Positions 23,776 to 44,205 of a stretch of 64,000 nt of DNA are shown piece after piece (the first letter of the stretch is position 1; every line of letters begins with the position of its first letter). A model generated the notes under the pieces. The model worked only from the letters and a program-made list of their open reading frames with translations, was not told the DNA's origin and made no database searches. Source of the stretch: Euglena gracilis. Taxonomy: Eukaryota > Euglenida > Euglenophyceae > Euglenales. Location of the stretch: the NCBI GenBank assembly GCA_039621445.1, contig CP154956.1, forward strand, positions 40,531,509 to 40,595,508, in the 5' to 3' direction. Both the position numbers and the translations under genes were made by a program.

Positions 23776-24883
23776 TGTAACCGTTAATTAAGAGGCCCGG
23801 CGCCTGCCCTGTATTTCGTTGATGTGCTTCACGCCATGGTTTCGGGCACTTTTGGGGCTTTTTTTTTGCCCAAAATTTTCAAAAAATCCAATTCACGAAA
23901 TACAGCCTGTATTTCGTGAATACCCAATTCACAAATACAGCCTGTATTCGTGAATTGAAAATAACGCCCTGTATTCCGTGAATTGAAACCAAAATGTGAA
24001 AACATTGTCCAGATGACCCGGAACACATTGATAACACACCCCTGGTCCTGGAAAATGAGATATGGATGTAAGGCCAAGTTATAGGGAGGCACTTTGGGGG
24101 GGGGGGCGGTGCCGAAGGCGGCCGGTCCCCCCGCAAAGGCCCCCCACAATGCTCTTTGTTTTTTAGAGCTTTTTAGTGCTATTTTCGCACCTTCACACCG
24201 TGTTTCTCCTCACTCTGTTCTCCAAAAAATAGCGAAGAAAGCGGCAAACACCATGGACAGAACGTTGACGCAACCCCCAAAAGTTGCTGAATTTTTGGCC
24301 ACAATTAAGCAGGGTTGGGAGAACAGAAAGAACCCTGCCGTTGACCCCCTGCACGATAACCTTTTGCTGGAGGCTGCCAAAAAGAAAGCGTCCGGAATGG
24401 CAGGGACAGAGCAATCCGCATTTGCTCACCTCCTTGAAATCGAGTGCAGTGCGATGCTTGTTCCCTTTCATACCACTGGTGTTGTGCGCATTTATGCCAT
24501 GAGCCCGAACATGGGTCATGGGTGTGTCATTCGTGCAAACCTCGTCAGCTTTCCCAGCATAAATCCACGGCACTTTGCTATTTGACGTTGCACTAGTTGT
24601 GCACCGCCCTCATTTATCACCGAGGACATGCCATTTAATTTTCTTTTGCTTTGTGCATTTGGTTTTTTTCTGAATTACTTCAGACGATGTGATGCAAGAA
24701 GGTTTCTAGTTTCAGAAGCTGTTTAAAAACAAAAAAAATACAATTCACGAAATACAGCCTGTATTTCGTGAATACCCAATTCACAAATACAGCCTGTATT
24801 CGTGAATTGAAAATAACGCCCTGTATTTCGTGTTCACACCCACGAAATACAGGGCAGGCGCCGGGCCTCAATTCACGGTTACA
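23776..24883. mobile_element. TIR element with palindromic subterminal repeats, carrying an open frame
   Basis: Left end TGTAACCGTTAATTAAG and right end (inverted) TGTAACCGTGAATTGAG are followed on both sides by GGCCCGGCGCCTGCCCTGTA. Just inside, both sides carry the same direct-oriented block of about 90 bp (23887-23978, 24739-24830) made of the perfect palindrome CACGAAATACAGCCTGTATT and relatives. The interior, 24090-24600, holds a 163-residue open frame. This is either a captured gene fragment or the element's own gene. Confidence 0.75.
24094..24585 (+). CDS. Unrecognised open frame inside the TIR element
   Basis: The credible part starts near the methionine at 24253 and reads MDRTLTQPPKVAEFLATIKQ, then GWENRKNPAVDPLHDNLLLE, AAKKKASGMAGTEQSAFAHL and LEIECSAMLVPF, ending at 24585. 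Helical, charged, non-repetitive composition suggests protein coding. The first 50 residues overlap a G run and are unlikely. I recognise no domain. It has no visible transposase motif, so capture of a host exon is an alternative to an element-encoded protein. Confidence 0.4.
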   Translation: MGGGAVPKAAGPPAKAPHNALCFLELFSAIFAPSHRVSPHSVLQKIAKKAANTMDRTLTQPPKVAEFLATIKQGWENRKNPAVDPLHDNLLLEAAKKKASGMAGTEQSAFAHLLEIECSAMLVPFHTTGVVRIYAMSPNMGHGCVIRANLVSFPSINPRHFAI

Positions 24884-24892
24884 ATTACCCTA

Positions 24893-24944
<52 letters not shown>

Positions 24945-24986
24945 ATGTGCGTGCGTGCGTGCGTGTGTGCGTGTGCGTGTGCGTGC

Positions 24987-25024
<38 letters not shown>

Positions 25025-25028
25025 GTGC
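24893..25028. repeat. (TG)n microsatellite with TGCG variants
   Basis: CT repeats pass into a TG array ending GTGTGTGCAG, which could also serve as a splice acceptor for the segment that follows. Confidence 0.95.
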
Positions 25029-25030
25029 AG

Positions 25031-25440
25031 AATTGTTTTGTTGAGTGGTGTTACTTTTTTCTCCATCGGCCAGATCCACCATCATGGGCAGGGCATTGTT
25101 CTCACCAAACACAAGGAGTTGTTTTACTTGGCAAAGAAAATGAGAGTTAAAGCACAAGAAAATGAGAGCATTTGTTGAAAGTATTTTTTTGCCCCCACAG
25201 ATTGCGCTGATGACCTCACGTGATGTGAACCATCAAAATGGGAATATATCAAGACGCATCAAGACACCAATCCAATTGCAACAAGTGTTTGGGATTCCAG
25301 TGGCTGATATTGGATTGCCAAACCTCAACGTTTCACCAATTCAATCAACAAAGGTTTCCGTCCAGGACATCCTTCTTTGGGATGTTGGGGGTTCTACCTA
25401 TCTTCATGAGCACCAAGAAGGCCAAACAGAACAAGATTGA
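25031..25440 (+). CDS. Two possible exons of an unrecognised gene
   Basis: Segment 1 (about 25031-25150) after a TGCAG acceptor reads [20 protein letters not shown], then [17 protein letters not shown]. Segment 2 begins after TTTTTTTGCCCCCACAG at 25200 and reads [40 protein letters not shown], then [20 protein letters not shown], to a stop at 25438. Composition is protein-like. I see no domain I can name. Confidence 0.35.
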
Positions 25441-26490
25441 AAATACTGTTGGAGGGTTGGGAAGCACGTTTGTTTGATGTTTGGGGTATGAGGGTGGGGG
25501 TTTACGCTTTGGGCACCTTTTGCGTCAAAAAATGGGCAGTTCGCTGGACAAGACATTGCTAAAAAAAATGGCCATTCTGGGGAGGGGATAGTTTGGGGGA
25601 GGTTGTTTATTGTGAAAAAAAATTCCTTTTTTGGGGGAATACATTTGGGCCCTCCCTCGGGAAGCCTGTTTTCGGTCAAATTTTTTGGCAAAAATACAAA
25701 AGTATCCACCAAAAAAGCAATTCCCTTTGGGATGTCAATCACTGACCCCCCCCCCCAAAATAGGCCAAAGGTCTTATTGCCCCCACCCCCCAAGTTTGGG
25801 GTTCTATGGCCCGGAGCGGGGGTGGCCACTTTGAGCTGGGGAGGGGGACAAACATGTTTTTTTTGTGTGTGTTTGGTGGAATTTTCCAATTTTGTTTTTT
25901 TTTGCTTTGATAGTGTTCTTTTTCAAGCTTTTTTTTTGACTCAGTAAATTCTTATTTTTCCCGTGGGTTTTCCGTGCAATTTTTTGTAGAATTTTTGTCA
26001 TTTTTGTTGTTTTTTTTGGTCTTTTTTTGTGTTTTTTTTGGCCAATACTTTCCTTTTTTACAGAATGAAGACCTTCCCAAGACCTCAAAAATGCAGTTGC
26101 ATGAAGAAAAAATTTTGCCTAAGAGGTGAAAATTCTTCAAAGTCCTCTCCAGCAGAGAATTGCACAACCTGCGGAACTTTTCATCAATTGGTGTTTTTTT
26201 GCATTTATTGTCATTTTTGTTTAATTTTCTTTTTTTCGCAAAAAAATTTTGCTTTGCTTTTTTAATGGCTCCATGTTGTGCCCCCTGGCGTGAGGGGATA
26301 AAATTGCCATAGCACACAAAAAAAAGGGAAGAAAGCAAAAAATCTAAAACCTTGCGGTTATTGATTCCCCTCTGCCCTTTGTCAGTTAATTGCAAAGAGT
26401 TCATTTTAAGCATTTTCACAAAGATCTTTTCATAATCCAGGAAAATAAAAACACCTGAAATGAAACCACAATGTCTCAGCCAACAAATGA
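25441..26490. other. Stretch without a supported gene
   Basis: T-rich sequence with C and G runs near 25745-25800. No gene seen. Confidence 0.5.
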
Positions 26491-26499
26491 TTCATGTTC

Positions 26500-26708
26500 T
26501 CTAACGTGACCCCCCCTATATGGCACCCCCCATGGAGTGTTTTAACCCCCCCTAGCGACAATCAGGGGGGGTGACAATTAGGGGTGGGGGTACTCAATTT
26601 ACCCTACATGTCCATGGGTACCCCCACCCCTAATTGTCGCCCCCCCCCCCCCAAGAGGGGGGCGACCATTAGGGGTGGGTGACATATAGGGGTGGGGGGG
26701 TCACGTTA
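26500..26708. mobile_element. Small TIR element (about 210 bp)
   Basis: Left end AACGTGACCCCCCCTATATG and right end (inverted) AACGTGACCCCCCCACCCCT form the TIRs. A central hairpin pairs CAATTAGGGGTGGGGGTAC with GTACCCCCACCCCTAATTG around ATGTCCATG-like sequence. No coding capacity. Confidence 0.75.
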
Positions 26709-28180
26709 CTTGGTGGCTGTTTCTGACTTACAACCCAACGAGATTTTATTCGGCGTTCGTTTTATGGGGGGGGGCACCTGAAAGGAAAGGGTTATCAAAG
26801 AAAGAACGACGTTTTGCATTGCAATGTTGTCAGTGAGAGAAACAAAGCTGAGAAAACCCTCCTAACTTCAGATAAATGGAAAGCTTCAGGTCCAGCTGGG
26901 TGGTCGGCTGGACTCCATAGAGGCAGGGAGGGAAGCCAGCACCTTTTATTTGCCTCCTGGCTGGACCCTCCGCGAAGCCCTTTAAAAATGCCTCACCCCC
27001 CAAATAAATCCCCAAAACTGGTTGAAGTTTTTTTTTGGAAGCGGAATGGAGGAATGTTCTGAGTCCCACCCAACGCTCAAGTGACAGCATTGAACACCCT
27101 CGTCCTCCACAAGGGTGCGGCAACCTTTTTTCCCTACAAGTCACACGCCTGGCCGAAAGCTACACAATATTTGGAGTTTGCACCTAAAATTGGGACTTTG
27201 TAACCAAAATTAAGCACTTACAGGCTGTTTGCACTCCAAATTCGGCATTGTCCACCCAAAATTAGGATTTTGCCTCCAAAATTAGGCTTTCCAATTGGGC
27301 CTAATTCCAGTCGGGGGGGGGGTGTCATCCAGCGGTTTTCTTTTTTAGCAAGCTCTAATTTTCCAACCTTTGAGCTGAACCCCCCAGAGTGGTAATTGAG
27401 GAACATTTCGCATCGAATTTTGTGGGACTCAGGACGGAGTCTGCGTCTTTGACAGCAGATGAAACATAAATGTTCATTTCATTTTTTTAAAAAAAACCTG
27501 CCCAAAATGGGCATGGAAGGCTGCCTTGGGATTTTGCGGCGTTGGGTCTGGTTGCGATTTATGCAGCACTTGCTATTTCAAAGCATGTCACTTGGAAGCC
27601 TCGGGTGTGTTGCCCCTTTGGAGACAAAGTGCTCCCCATGATTGCTTTTTCAGGCCTCATCTTCTCATGTTCATTTACTAGCCCTGGACGAAGCTCCAAA
27701 TGGGATTTCTGAGGTAAACTTCCCTCTGCCACTGTTTTGAATAGATGAACCTTCAAACATTTTTTGCGAGTCACTGGGCTCAGATCAAGTCAGAAGCCAC
27801 CGCTGCTGGTGATTGCCACCAAGAGATTTCTTACAGTGAGCAAGTTTGAAATCCAAAAATTTCTCCATGCTTGCTTTTCAGCTTTTCTTTCTCAATTGGC
27901 ATTTTTTATCATTCTTCAAGTTCTTGCCAAATTGTAAATTGCTAAATTGCAAATTGAAAATTTGCTAACTGAACCTTTCAATCAGATGACATCACAATCT
28001 ATTAATTATAAGCGGGGCAGGGAGAGGAATGCTTTGCCTCACTCCCTCAAACGAAACTCGAACCATCCCATCACGCGGAAAGCCATTGAACTTTGGTGGG
28101 TCTTTTTGGGGATCGGCCAGTGACAAGCGCCAGGGGACCCAAACCGCTCCACAATGGCACTGTCTCCGCTGTCGCTTTAG
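26709..28180. other. Stretch without a supported gene
   Basis: Mixed sequence. Repeated phrase CCAAAATTAGG occurs at 27190-27290. Nothing coding is recognisable. Confidence 0.5.
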
Positions 28181-28207
28181 GAGCTGTCTGGGGCTTCAGC
28201 AATCTAG

Positions 28208-28527
28208 AAAGCCCTCCAGGACGCCCGGCTGAACCTTTCCGAAGGCAAGTCCCCCGGGGCTGGGCTGGCCAGCGCAGAGGAGCAGGCGGAGGCCGCATAT
28301 GCGGAGCAGACCGCCGCTTCGCCCCCCGTGTGGTTAGGTGGGAAACGCGGCGGTATGGCACAGACCTGATCAATACATCGTTGGGCTTCCAGGGGGACCT
28401 CAGTGAGGAGGAGGCAGCACAGTTCGCCAAGGCCGGGGAGATGGGGCAGACCGCTGGCAACCAGCGAGGCGATGGCTTTATGGGGGATGCGATGAAGTTA
28501 TTCGGGTTCAGGGCGATTCAAATATAA
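28208..28527 (+). CDS. Unrecognised exon pair, C-terminal end of a protein
   Basis: After an ATCTAG acceptor-like site the frame reads ALQDARLNLSEGKSPGAGLA, then SAEEQAEAAYAEQTAASPPV. From about 28364 a second frame reads DLINTSLGFQGDLSEEEAAQ, FAKAGEMGQTAGNQRGDGFM, then GDAMKLFGFRAIQI and a stop at 28527. Both pieces are GC-rich and protein-like and belong together in sense. Joining them in frame needs either a 26-nt GT-AG intron (GTGGGAAACG...GGCACAG) or a non-canonical junction. I do not recognise the family. Confidence 0.5.
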
Positions 28528-29985
28528 ACAATACACACACATCCATATACATGTGTATCCATATCTGGGTTCATTTTTTGTGTGTAAGGGGTGGGGTGCA
28601 ACATACCAGGGGCCGACAAAATGCCACGGGAGGATATTTGCTGCGGTGATAGGAGCGAAGTTTTTCACAACACGCTCCCTGCCCGGTGCAGGTAATAACA
28701 ATTTTCTGTGCTTTTTTTTCCAGTTGGCCGAACAACAACATCAGATGGGTCTGCTTATGAACAAAACGAGGCAATTTCTGGCCGTTTTTATATTGTTCAC
28801 GATCTTGCGATATTTTCGCAACCATAACAGGCCGCTGGAGCAAAACACCGCTCAGCAATATAAGTGTAAAAGGGCCGAAATAGCTCCCCTGCGGAAATTT
28901 CCTGCGTGTGTTATTAGTCAGCCCCCGGCATTTAACCGCTGAGAAGGATGCTTCAACATGTTGTTTGGTTCTGCTGGTGACCACTGCAATGCAGGTCGGT
29001 GTTGACACATTGCCGCATTTTGAATCATTTTTGCGTTCTGATTTTTTGAAATATTTTGAGTAATATTATCAATATTTTTATCTTTTCTTGTCGGTGTTAT
29101 AACTTGGCAAGATGTAACTGTGCAATGCTGAGTTGCCCTGATTGGAGCCCTAGCGAAGGGAGCACACATTGTGAAGCGCCCAGATGGCTCTGTTTGAGAT
29201 CTGAAATTTCAATGGTCCCATTTATCGCTGTGGCTTTTGCGTGCATAAGTCTCCTGCTCGTGGTAATGAAAGATAGGAAGACAATTTGCAACGAACTCAT
29301 GATAACTCAAGAAGGTCTGGAGGCGTCCCCCCCAATTACCCTCCAAACAGTTTTCCGTCTTCCAACTTCGTCGGACCCAACTTCGGCTGCCCAAATACTA
29401 ACCTTCTTCTTGCTGCTCTCTGGCGAAGATGAAGAAAATTAGGCGGCAGAAGAGCCATTTACATCCAAAAATCATTGTAATGGATAAAACTTCCTCCGCA
29501 GCAAAGCTTTTGACCAAAGACTCAAAAGATTTATTGAACAGCTTTCTTGACCAAAAAGCCGACACCCTAGCAATAGGGGAAAGGGTGGTGGGTTGCAATT
29601 GGGAAACAATTATATAAAAAAATACGGGAAATGGTGTAATTGGCCCAACTCTGGCGCTGGATTGGACTTTAAAACGGGCTGGGGACCACAAACAGATTCG
29701 GGACCAAGGTACTCACTGCGTGGGGCTCCCCCCAGCACGGGAGGGTTCATATTGAGGTCGGGCTCCATGAACGAATGGCCAATTGGGGGGGGGGGTTACT
29801 CATGAAATTGCCTTATTGCAGCGTTAGAATGGGGGTTCCGCAACCAGTTCAAGTTCAGCAAGCTACGAATCTGCTAACCTCGAAAATCGACGCATTTTTT
29901 CTCAAAGGCCGCTTATTTTGATCATTGAATTCAAATAAATCTCCTATTTCAAATCCCCGGGGCAGACAATTGCTTAAGCACTGGT
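28528..29985. other. Stretch without a supported gene
   Basis: Open frames on both strands around 28550-29690 have ordinary composition but no recognisable motif or splice structure. Confidence 0.4.
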
Positions 29986-30290
29986 CGACCCCCCCCCCCA
30001 GGGGGTGGGTGACTGGTGTTTTCGGAGTGATTGACTGGATTTTGGCCGGACCCCCCCTCCCCAGGGGGGGGTTGGCAAAAAAACCACAAAAAGTGACCTG
30101 GCGCCGAAGGCGCCGGAAAATTTTTTGTCCTTTTTTTATGTTTTTGGTCAAATTTCTTTTGGATTCCAGAGTGGCCGACCCCCCCCCCCTGGGGGGTGAC
30201 TGACTGGATTCCCGAAAAAAGTGACTGACTGGTTTTTCAAAAAGTGGAGTGACCCCCCCCCCCCGGGGGGTCGGTAAAAAATTGTATGCC
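29986..30290. repeat. GTGACTGACTGG / G-run element, copy A
   Basis: C-run/G-run pairs (29990-30010, 30050-30070, 30178-30200, 30252-30270) alternate with GTGACTGACTGG phrases and a GGCGCCGAAGGCGCCGG hairpin at 30101. A degraded relative lies at 32520-32790 inside a VPS26C-like intron. Confidence 0.65.
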
Positions 30291-30640
30291 CCGGGGTGCA
30301 CAAGTCGAGCCACGACATTGCAATACAATAAGACTGGGTCAAAAAGTCATATTTTTATTTCAAGTTGTCCAAAGATGGATTCCTGTTTTTTCCAAGGCCG
30401 CTTAAGGGTCTCTGTTGAAAACCTATCAACCTCTCCCTCTGAGCCCTGCAGTGTGTTGTTTGATGGTCAGTCTGAACCCTGATTGAACAAATGAAACATC
30501 ATGTGGGAGGCGGGCACTCCATATGGCTTGGACTGCGGCAAACAACTTCATACCATGACTTTTCAGCAGGATGAACTCTCTTGGCGACAAATTTCTTCTG
30601 ATGTGTTGTATTTGGCCTACTTGAGCCGGTACCTGACGGT

Positions 30641-30911
30641 CTGCAGCAGGCTTTTGCTTAGGGATTGCAGTCAGGCTTCTTTTAAAGTCAGCAGGCCCCC
30701 CCCCCCCCCGGGGGAGGGGGGGTGGCTGGGTGGGTCCGGGTCGGACCCCCCCCCCTGGGGGGGGTCCCGCGCCGGACCCCCCCCCGCCCCGGGGGGGGTC
30801 CCGCGCCGCGCCCCCCCCCCCCGGGGGGGGGTCCCGCGCCGGAGGTGCTGGGTATACCTTTTCGGCGCGAAGCGCCGAAAATTTTTGGAAATTGCCTTTA
30901 ACGGGCCCGAT

Positions 30912-30951
<40 letters not shown>

Positions 30952-31421
30952 GGGGGGGGGGGGAGGGGGGGGGGGGGGGGGGGGGGGGGGGAGGGGGTGG
31001 GGGGGGGGGGGGGGGGGGGAAGGGAGAGGGGGGGGGGTAGTCCGAATTTGGCTAGTGGGATTTCTAGCAGACCCCCCCCCCCCCCCCGGGGGGTCTGCTA
31101 GCAGGACTAGATAGTGGAAAAAAATTTTTCCAGTGACCGGCGCAAAGCGCCGGAAATTTTTTTGGACCCCCAAAAATGGCCAAAAATGCCCGTTTTTGGC
31201 CATTTTTGGGAATTTTTGGAACAAAATCATCCAGAACCCTATTAAAAACCTCATTTCCACCTCGGCGCACAGCGCCGGAGGAAAAAATTTCCGGGGGTCC
31301 GGGGGGGGGACCCCCGGACCCCCCCCCCCCAGGGGGGAGGGAGGTCTAGCTAGTCCATTTTTTCCAGTGGCTGGCCAGTACCCCCCCCCCGGGGGTCCTT
31401 AAGCAGAAGCCTGGTCTGCAG
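30641..31421. mobile_element. CAGGCTTTTGCTTA-TIR element, copy A
   Basis: Left end CTGCAGCAGGCTTTTGCTTA and right end (inverted, with one base inserted) CTTAAGCAGAAGCCTG...CTGCAG define the TIRs. The interior alternates C/G runs with TCTAGCAGACC / GGTCTGCTAGCAGG inverted blocks, CTAGCTAGT, and two GGCGC hairpins. A second copy is at 50230-50650. The right end lies only about 70 bp before the predicted start codon of the VPS26C-like gene, so the element may overlap its promoter or 5' leader. Confidence 0.75.
30912..31037. repeat. Very long G run (about 115 of 125 nt are G)
   Basis: Near-uninterrupted G on the plus strand, broken by single A or T. It lies inside the TIR element above. It should form G-quadruplexes, and its exact length in an assembly is unreliable. 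Confidence 0.95.
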
Positions 31422-31490
31422 TAACACCTATTTCGCCTCTCGCCCTTCGTTGCCCCGCTCTCAGCAGCGGTCATTGCATGCCTCATATGG
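31422..31490 (+). promoter_or_regulatory. Short 5' flank of the VPS26C-like gene
   Basis: Only about 70 bp of ordinary sequence separates the TIR element from the predicted ATG at 31491. No TATA box is visible. If this start is right, promoter elements must lie in or beyond the mobile element. Confidence 0.25.
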
Positions 31491-38392
<6,902 letters not shown>

Positions 38393-38927
38393 CAGCTTTC
38401 GTCACATAATGTCCCCTCCTTGGGATCCATTCTCGTTCAGCGCGCCGACGGATGTTTACCTTCTGGCATTGCAGACCTGTTTGCCCGGATGGGTAATCAT
38501 TTCATCCTTCCCATGAAGACTCGAGATTATCTTTTTTCCCCCTTCCCGCCGATTTATATCCCCAATGTTTTGTTTTGCTGAACTGACCAGGGGGCGACTG
38601 ACTGGCATTGCTGTGTTGTCTCCAGGTGATTGACCTCAAACTAAAGTTTCAGGTTGGAGGGTAGTCTTTCCCCCAAAATGGCCCTTTTGCGGAGCACCTC
38701 AAATTTTTCAAGGCATTTTGCTTTGGATTTTCGCCATTTCCAAAAATGGCCATAACCCCAAGAGGGGAGGGGTAAAGGAAGCCACAGCATCACCCTGGTC
38801 TCCCCCTCTCCCCTCCCATTTTTTGTCAATTTTTGGCCAGCCCTGAAAAAACAGCTGAATCAGCCCCAATCTGTAAACTCCACAGGTCATGAACAACAGG
38901 TGGCAATTGCCACAGAGGATGACATTC

Positions 38928-39250
38928 CTATCTTTTTTTAATTATACTTATTTCCCAAGGTGCAGACAAAACACCTTCACCGCTCTCATGTTTTTGTGCG
39001 AGGATGAAATGCCAAAAATGGGACAAATTGTCCACCAAAGTGAATACATAATCAAAACCGTTGTCGGGGTTCATTTGCACAAAACCCAAACAGAAAACTT
39101 CGTTGCACACTGGAAGAATGAGCAAAGAACCCAACTTTCCACGGTCACTGGGTCGATTTTGTTTTGAAGGGTGCAAATTTCACATATCATCACAATGGCT
39201 TTGCATTAAGTGCCAGGGTTTCAGTAAATTTGGCAGGGGCCACACAAATG
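38928..39250 (-). pseudogene. Retrotransposon integrase-like fragment
   Basis: On the minus strand about 39150-38940 reads CNEVFCLGFVQMNPDNGFDY, then VFTLVDNLSHFWHFILAQKH. This resembles the first catalytic strand of retroelement integrase cores (G-hydrophobic-D-Y-hydrophobic-V-V-D-x-hydrophobic-S). Upstream sequence (to about 39250) carries stops and I see no zinc-binding HHCC motif, so it is a decayed fragment. The call is from pattern only. Confidence 0.4.
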
Positions 39251-40000
39251 GTCATTCACGATATCCATCTTCTCCCATCACTTGCGAAACCAATTGTAAG
39301 CAGTTTGCAGACTCTTTCTCATGCCATGTAGTCGATCTCAATGACAATGTTCTTTAAAGAGGCCAAAAATCCACCATCGCTTACAGTTATTTTAAATACA
39401 TGGGATAAATGTGTCAGTTGCAACGTTACACCCACGCACCAGCACAGAGACATTTGCACCGATGTTTACAATGCGGTGCCAAATGCTGCGCAAATTCCGC
39501 TTTTGCCGGATTTTTTTTTTTCAACAAAGGCCCAAACAAAGGAGCTCCATCTTGAGATACAAACACAGAATATTAATCCCCTCCCTGAACCCCTGCCTAA
39601 GCCTCAAGGTATTTCAGGTGTTTTGCTTTTCATGGGGGAGGGGGAGGGCATTATCCATATTTATCAATGTTCAGGCCACAGGTTTCCAAAAACCAGTCAG
39701 CACAGTGTAACCCCGATCAAACCCCCCAGGGCAGCCAAATTCCTTCAAATGAAATTTGAGGGGGGGGGGTCGATGATTTGGGTCTCCGATGTCCCAAAAC
39801 TGGCAAGATGAATAGTCATTCCACCGCTGTCATTCTTTGAGGGGCTGAGGTCCAAATATTCCCTGGAGTGCGTTGTCATCCCAACGGAATGTCACACTGG
39901 GCTGCATGGCCCACAATGGTGCTCACCAGGTGCCCAAAATGCAGTGGGGCGATGCAGAGATGTCCCCCCAGCATGCATGCCTCCTCTTTCATCTTTCTGC
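39251..40000. other. Stretch without a supported gene
   Basis: Ordinary-composition sequence with open frames but no motif or splice structure I can support. Confidence 0.4.
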
Positions 40001-40042
40001 AGGGGGTCTCAGCCCCCCCCCCCTCTTGGGCCGGACCGACAA

Positions 40043-42372
<2,330 letters not shown>

Positions 42373-42429
42373 CGGGTGTCCGCCAAGCCGCAGCACGTGC
42401 TCCGGCGTGTGCCTGCGCTGACCCCCCCC

Positions 42430-43618
42430 CCTTTCCTGGCTCATGCACCCTCTCTTCTGGGTTGGTGTGGCTGGGGACATGCTGATGGACGGGAAGAGCA
42501 TGACCAAAGTGCTCAAGACGGTTTTGCAAAAGGTTTTGGGCGGGGGTCAGACTGTCAGACTGTCAGACAGTCACTGGCATCGGCTTGAGCTGCAGCATGC
42601 CAGCACCAAACAATACAAGCCACATTATCCTAGCCAGTGGACAGTGGCACACAAATGTTTCCCAAATGTTTCCCAGAACCTTGCCTCAAACCCAGACACC
42701 ACCTCATTTATTGCATGTTCTTTTGAGTTGAGCTTTGCCTGTGCATGAACGTGCTTGTGGGTTTGGATCAATCAATCTTTGTCTGGAGGCGACGCCATTT
42801 GACCATTTGCTCACAGTTGCCACCTGGACTGAACCAGCCTGGACCATCGATGCAGTGGATACAATGTACTGCTCTTCCCCTTCATCCGAGGTTCGCATGT
42901 TCATCTGCTTTGTTGCACCGATCAACCACACATTTCTCTTGTAAAACTGAATTTATGGATCTTTTTTATTTTATCTTTGGCACTGTGCAAACAGAATTTT
43001 TTGTTCCACTTTGAGCGAAGAGCGAGGGACATTTGCACCCACAACTCCCACCTTTTGGCAAACCAACTGACGCCAACTGATCAAAATAACTGATACAGAG
43101 CCATTGGCCTCGGCCACAATCCACCACGTGCCAAGGCGCTACGTGCCAAAACCACACCATCCAATGTTATGCATTATCCATCCGTGCTTTGCACGTACAT
43201 ATTGGGGTGTGCCTTCCGCCTTCTCCGCTGGGCTTCCCCAACCCTTCTCCCCAGGTTTCCCCACCCAGTGTACGCCGCTCCGTCCAGCAAAGTTGTTCCC
43301 AGAAGTCCGAGGCGAGCTCGCTTGTGTCCTCGCCAGGTTTGGCCAATGCTGTTCTGTCCACCACTGCGATTATTGCATCAAAGCAGAGGATGTGCTTGCT
43401 ATGGTTGAGCCTGATGCTATTTTGATGTGCGCGCTGCTGTTACAAGCGTTGCGGTTCGTTTTTGGTCTTTTGAAACACAGCAGGCAGTTTTTTTAGGTTA
43501 GTAATTTGGGGCGTGCCAGGGCTGGATATATGGAGGGTGTCCAGGGGGGGGGCAACCCGCCCCCCCCCCCCCCACCATCCCCAGCCAGACAAGTGGTCTG
43601 AACCGACCCCAAGAGGGG
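42430..43618. other. Stretch without a supported gene
   Basis: A CAGACTGTCAGACTGTCAGACAGTC motif at 42549-42573 is a short tandem/inverted repeat. No coding exon is recognised. It may be intron of the coiled-coil gene. Confidence 0.4.
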
Positions 43619-43627
43619 GCCCAGGTA
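43619..43627 (+). repeat. Left 9-bp target-site duplication
   Basis: GCCCAGGTA, identical to 47713-47721, lies five bases outside the matching part of the inverted repeat. Confidence 0.6.
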
Positions 43628-43648
43628 GAGTCATGGCACAAAGTGGAG

Positions 43649-43880
43649 CCCCCATACCACCCCCATACCCCATACCACCCCCATACCACCCCCATACCAC
43701 CCCCATACCACCCCCATACCACCCCCATACCACCCCCATACCACCCCCATACCACCCCCATACCACCCCCATACCCCATACCCCATACCACCCCCATACC
43801 CCCCCCATACCCCCCCCATACCCCATACCCCATACCCCATACCCCATACCCCATACCCCATACCCCCCATACCCCCGAAA
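43649..43880. repeat. Left subterminal minisatellite
   Basis: About twelve CCCCCATACCA units followed toward the inside by CCCCATA units. The outer CCCCCATACCA and inner CCCCATA blocks appear in mirrored order at the right end (47457-47690). Confidence 0.9.
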
Positions 43881-43914
43881 TAAAAAACGTCATCTTAATC
43901 CACGGACGTGTTTT

Positions 43915-44205
43915 GCAAGCTAATCGCGCAACGTATGATACTGTTCGAGTGCCCGGGGGGGAGGCTCCCGCCCCCCCCGACCCCCCCCGGCCAAAAAATA
44001 AACCTCATCTTTGTCTCCGGAGTGATTCTGCAGACAAATAGCGCGATGTATGACGTCTGTTGCAAGCTAATCGCGCAACATATGATATTGTTCGAGTGCC
44101 CGGGGGGGGGGGCTCCCGCCCCCCCCCCCCGGATCCCCCCCCGGCCAAAAAATAAACCTCATCTTTGTCTCCGGAGTGACTCTGCAGACAAATAGCGCGA
44201 TGTGT
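43915..44205. repeat. Tandem duplication of about 148 bp inside the KDZ-like element
   Basis: GCAAGCTAATCGCGCAAC starts units at about 43917 and 44063. Each contains TTCGAGTGCCCGGGGGGG, a C run, AAAATAAACCTCATCTTTG and GCAGACAAATAGCGCGATG. A third partial start follows at about 44208. Possible transposase-binding repeats or 3' end of the gene's transcript. Confidence 0.85.

Noticed and set aside
24830-25150. Cysteine-valine frame over the TG array at 24.9 kb
   Set aside because: Microsatellite translation; only the part after 25031 is retained as a possible exon.
30501-31101. Glycine-rich protein frames
   Set aside because: Translation of the G run and C/G blocks of the TIR element.
43440-43893. 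Tyrosine-glycine-rich or proline-rich proteins over CCCCATACC arrays (also at 47.3-47.7 kb)
   Set aside because: Minisatellite translation; the arrays are subterminal parts of the transposon.
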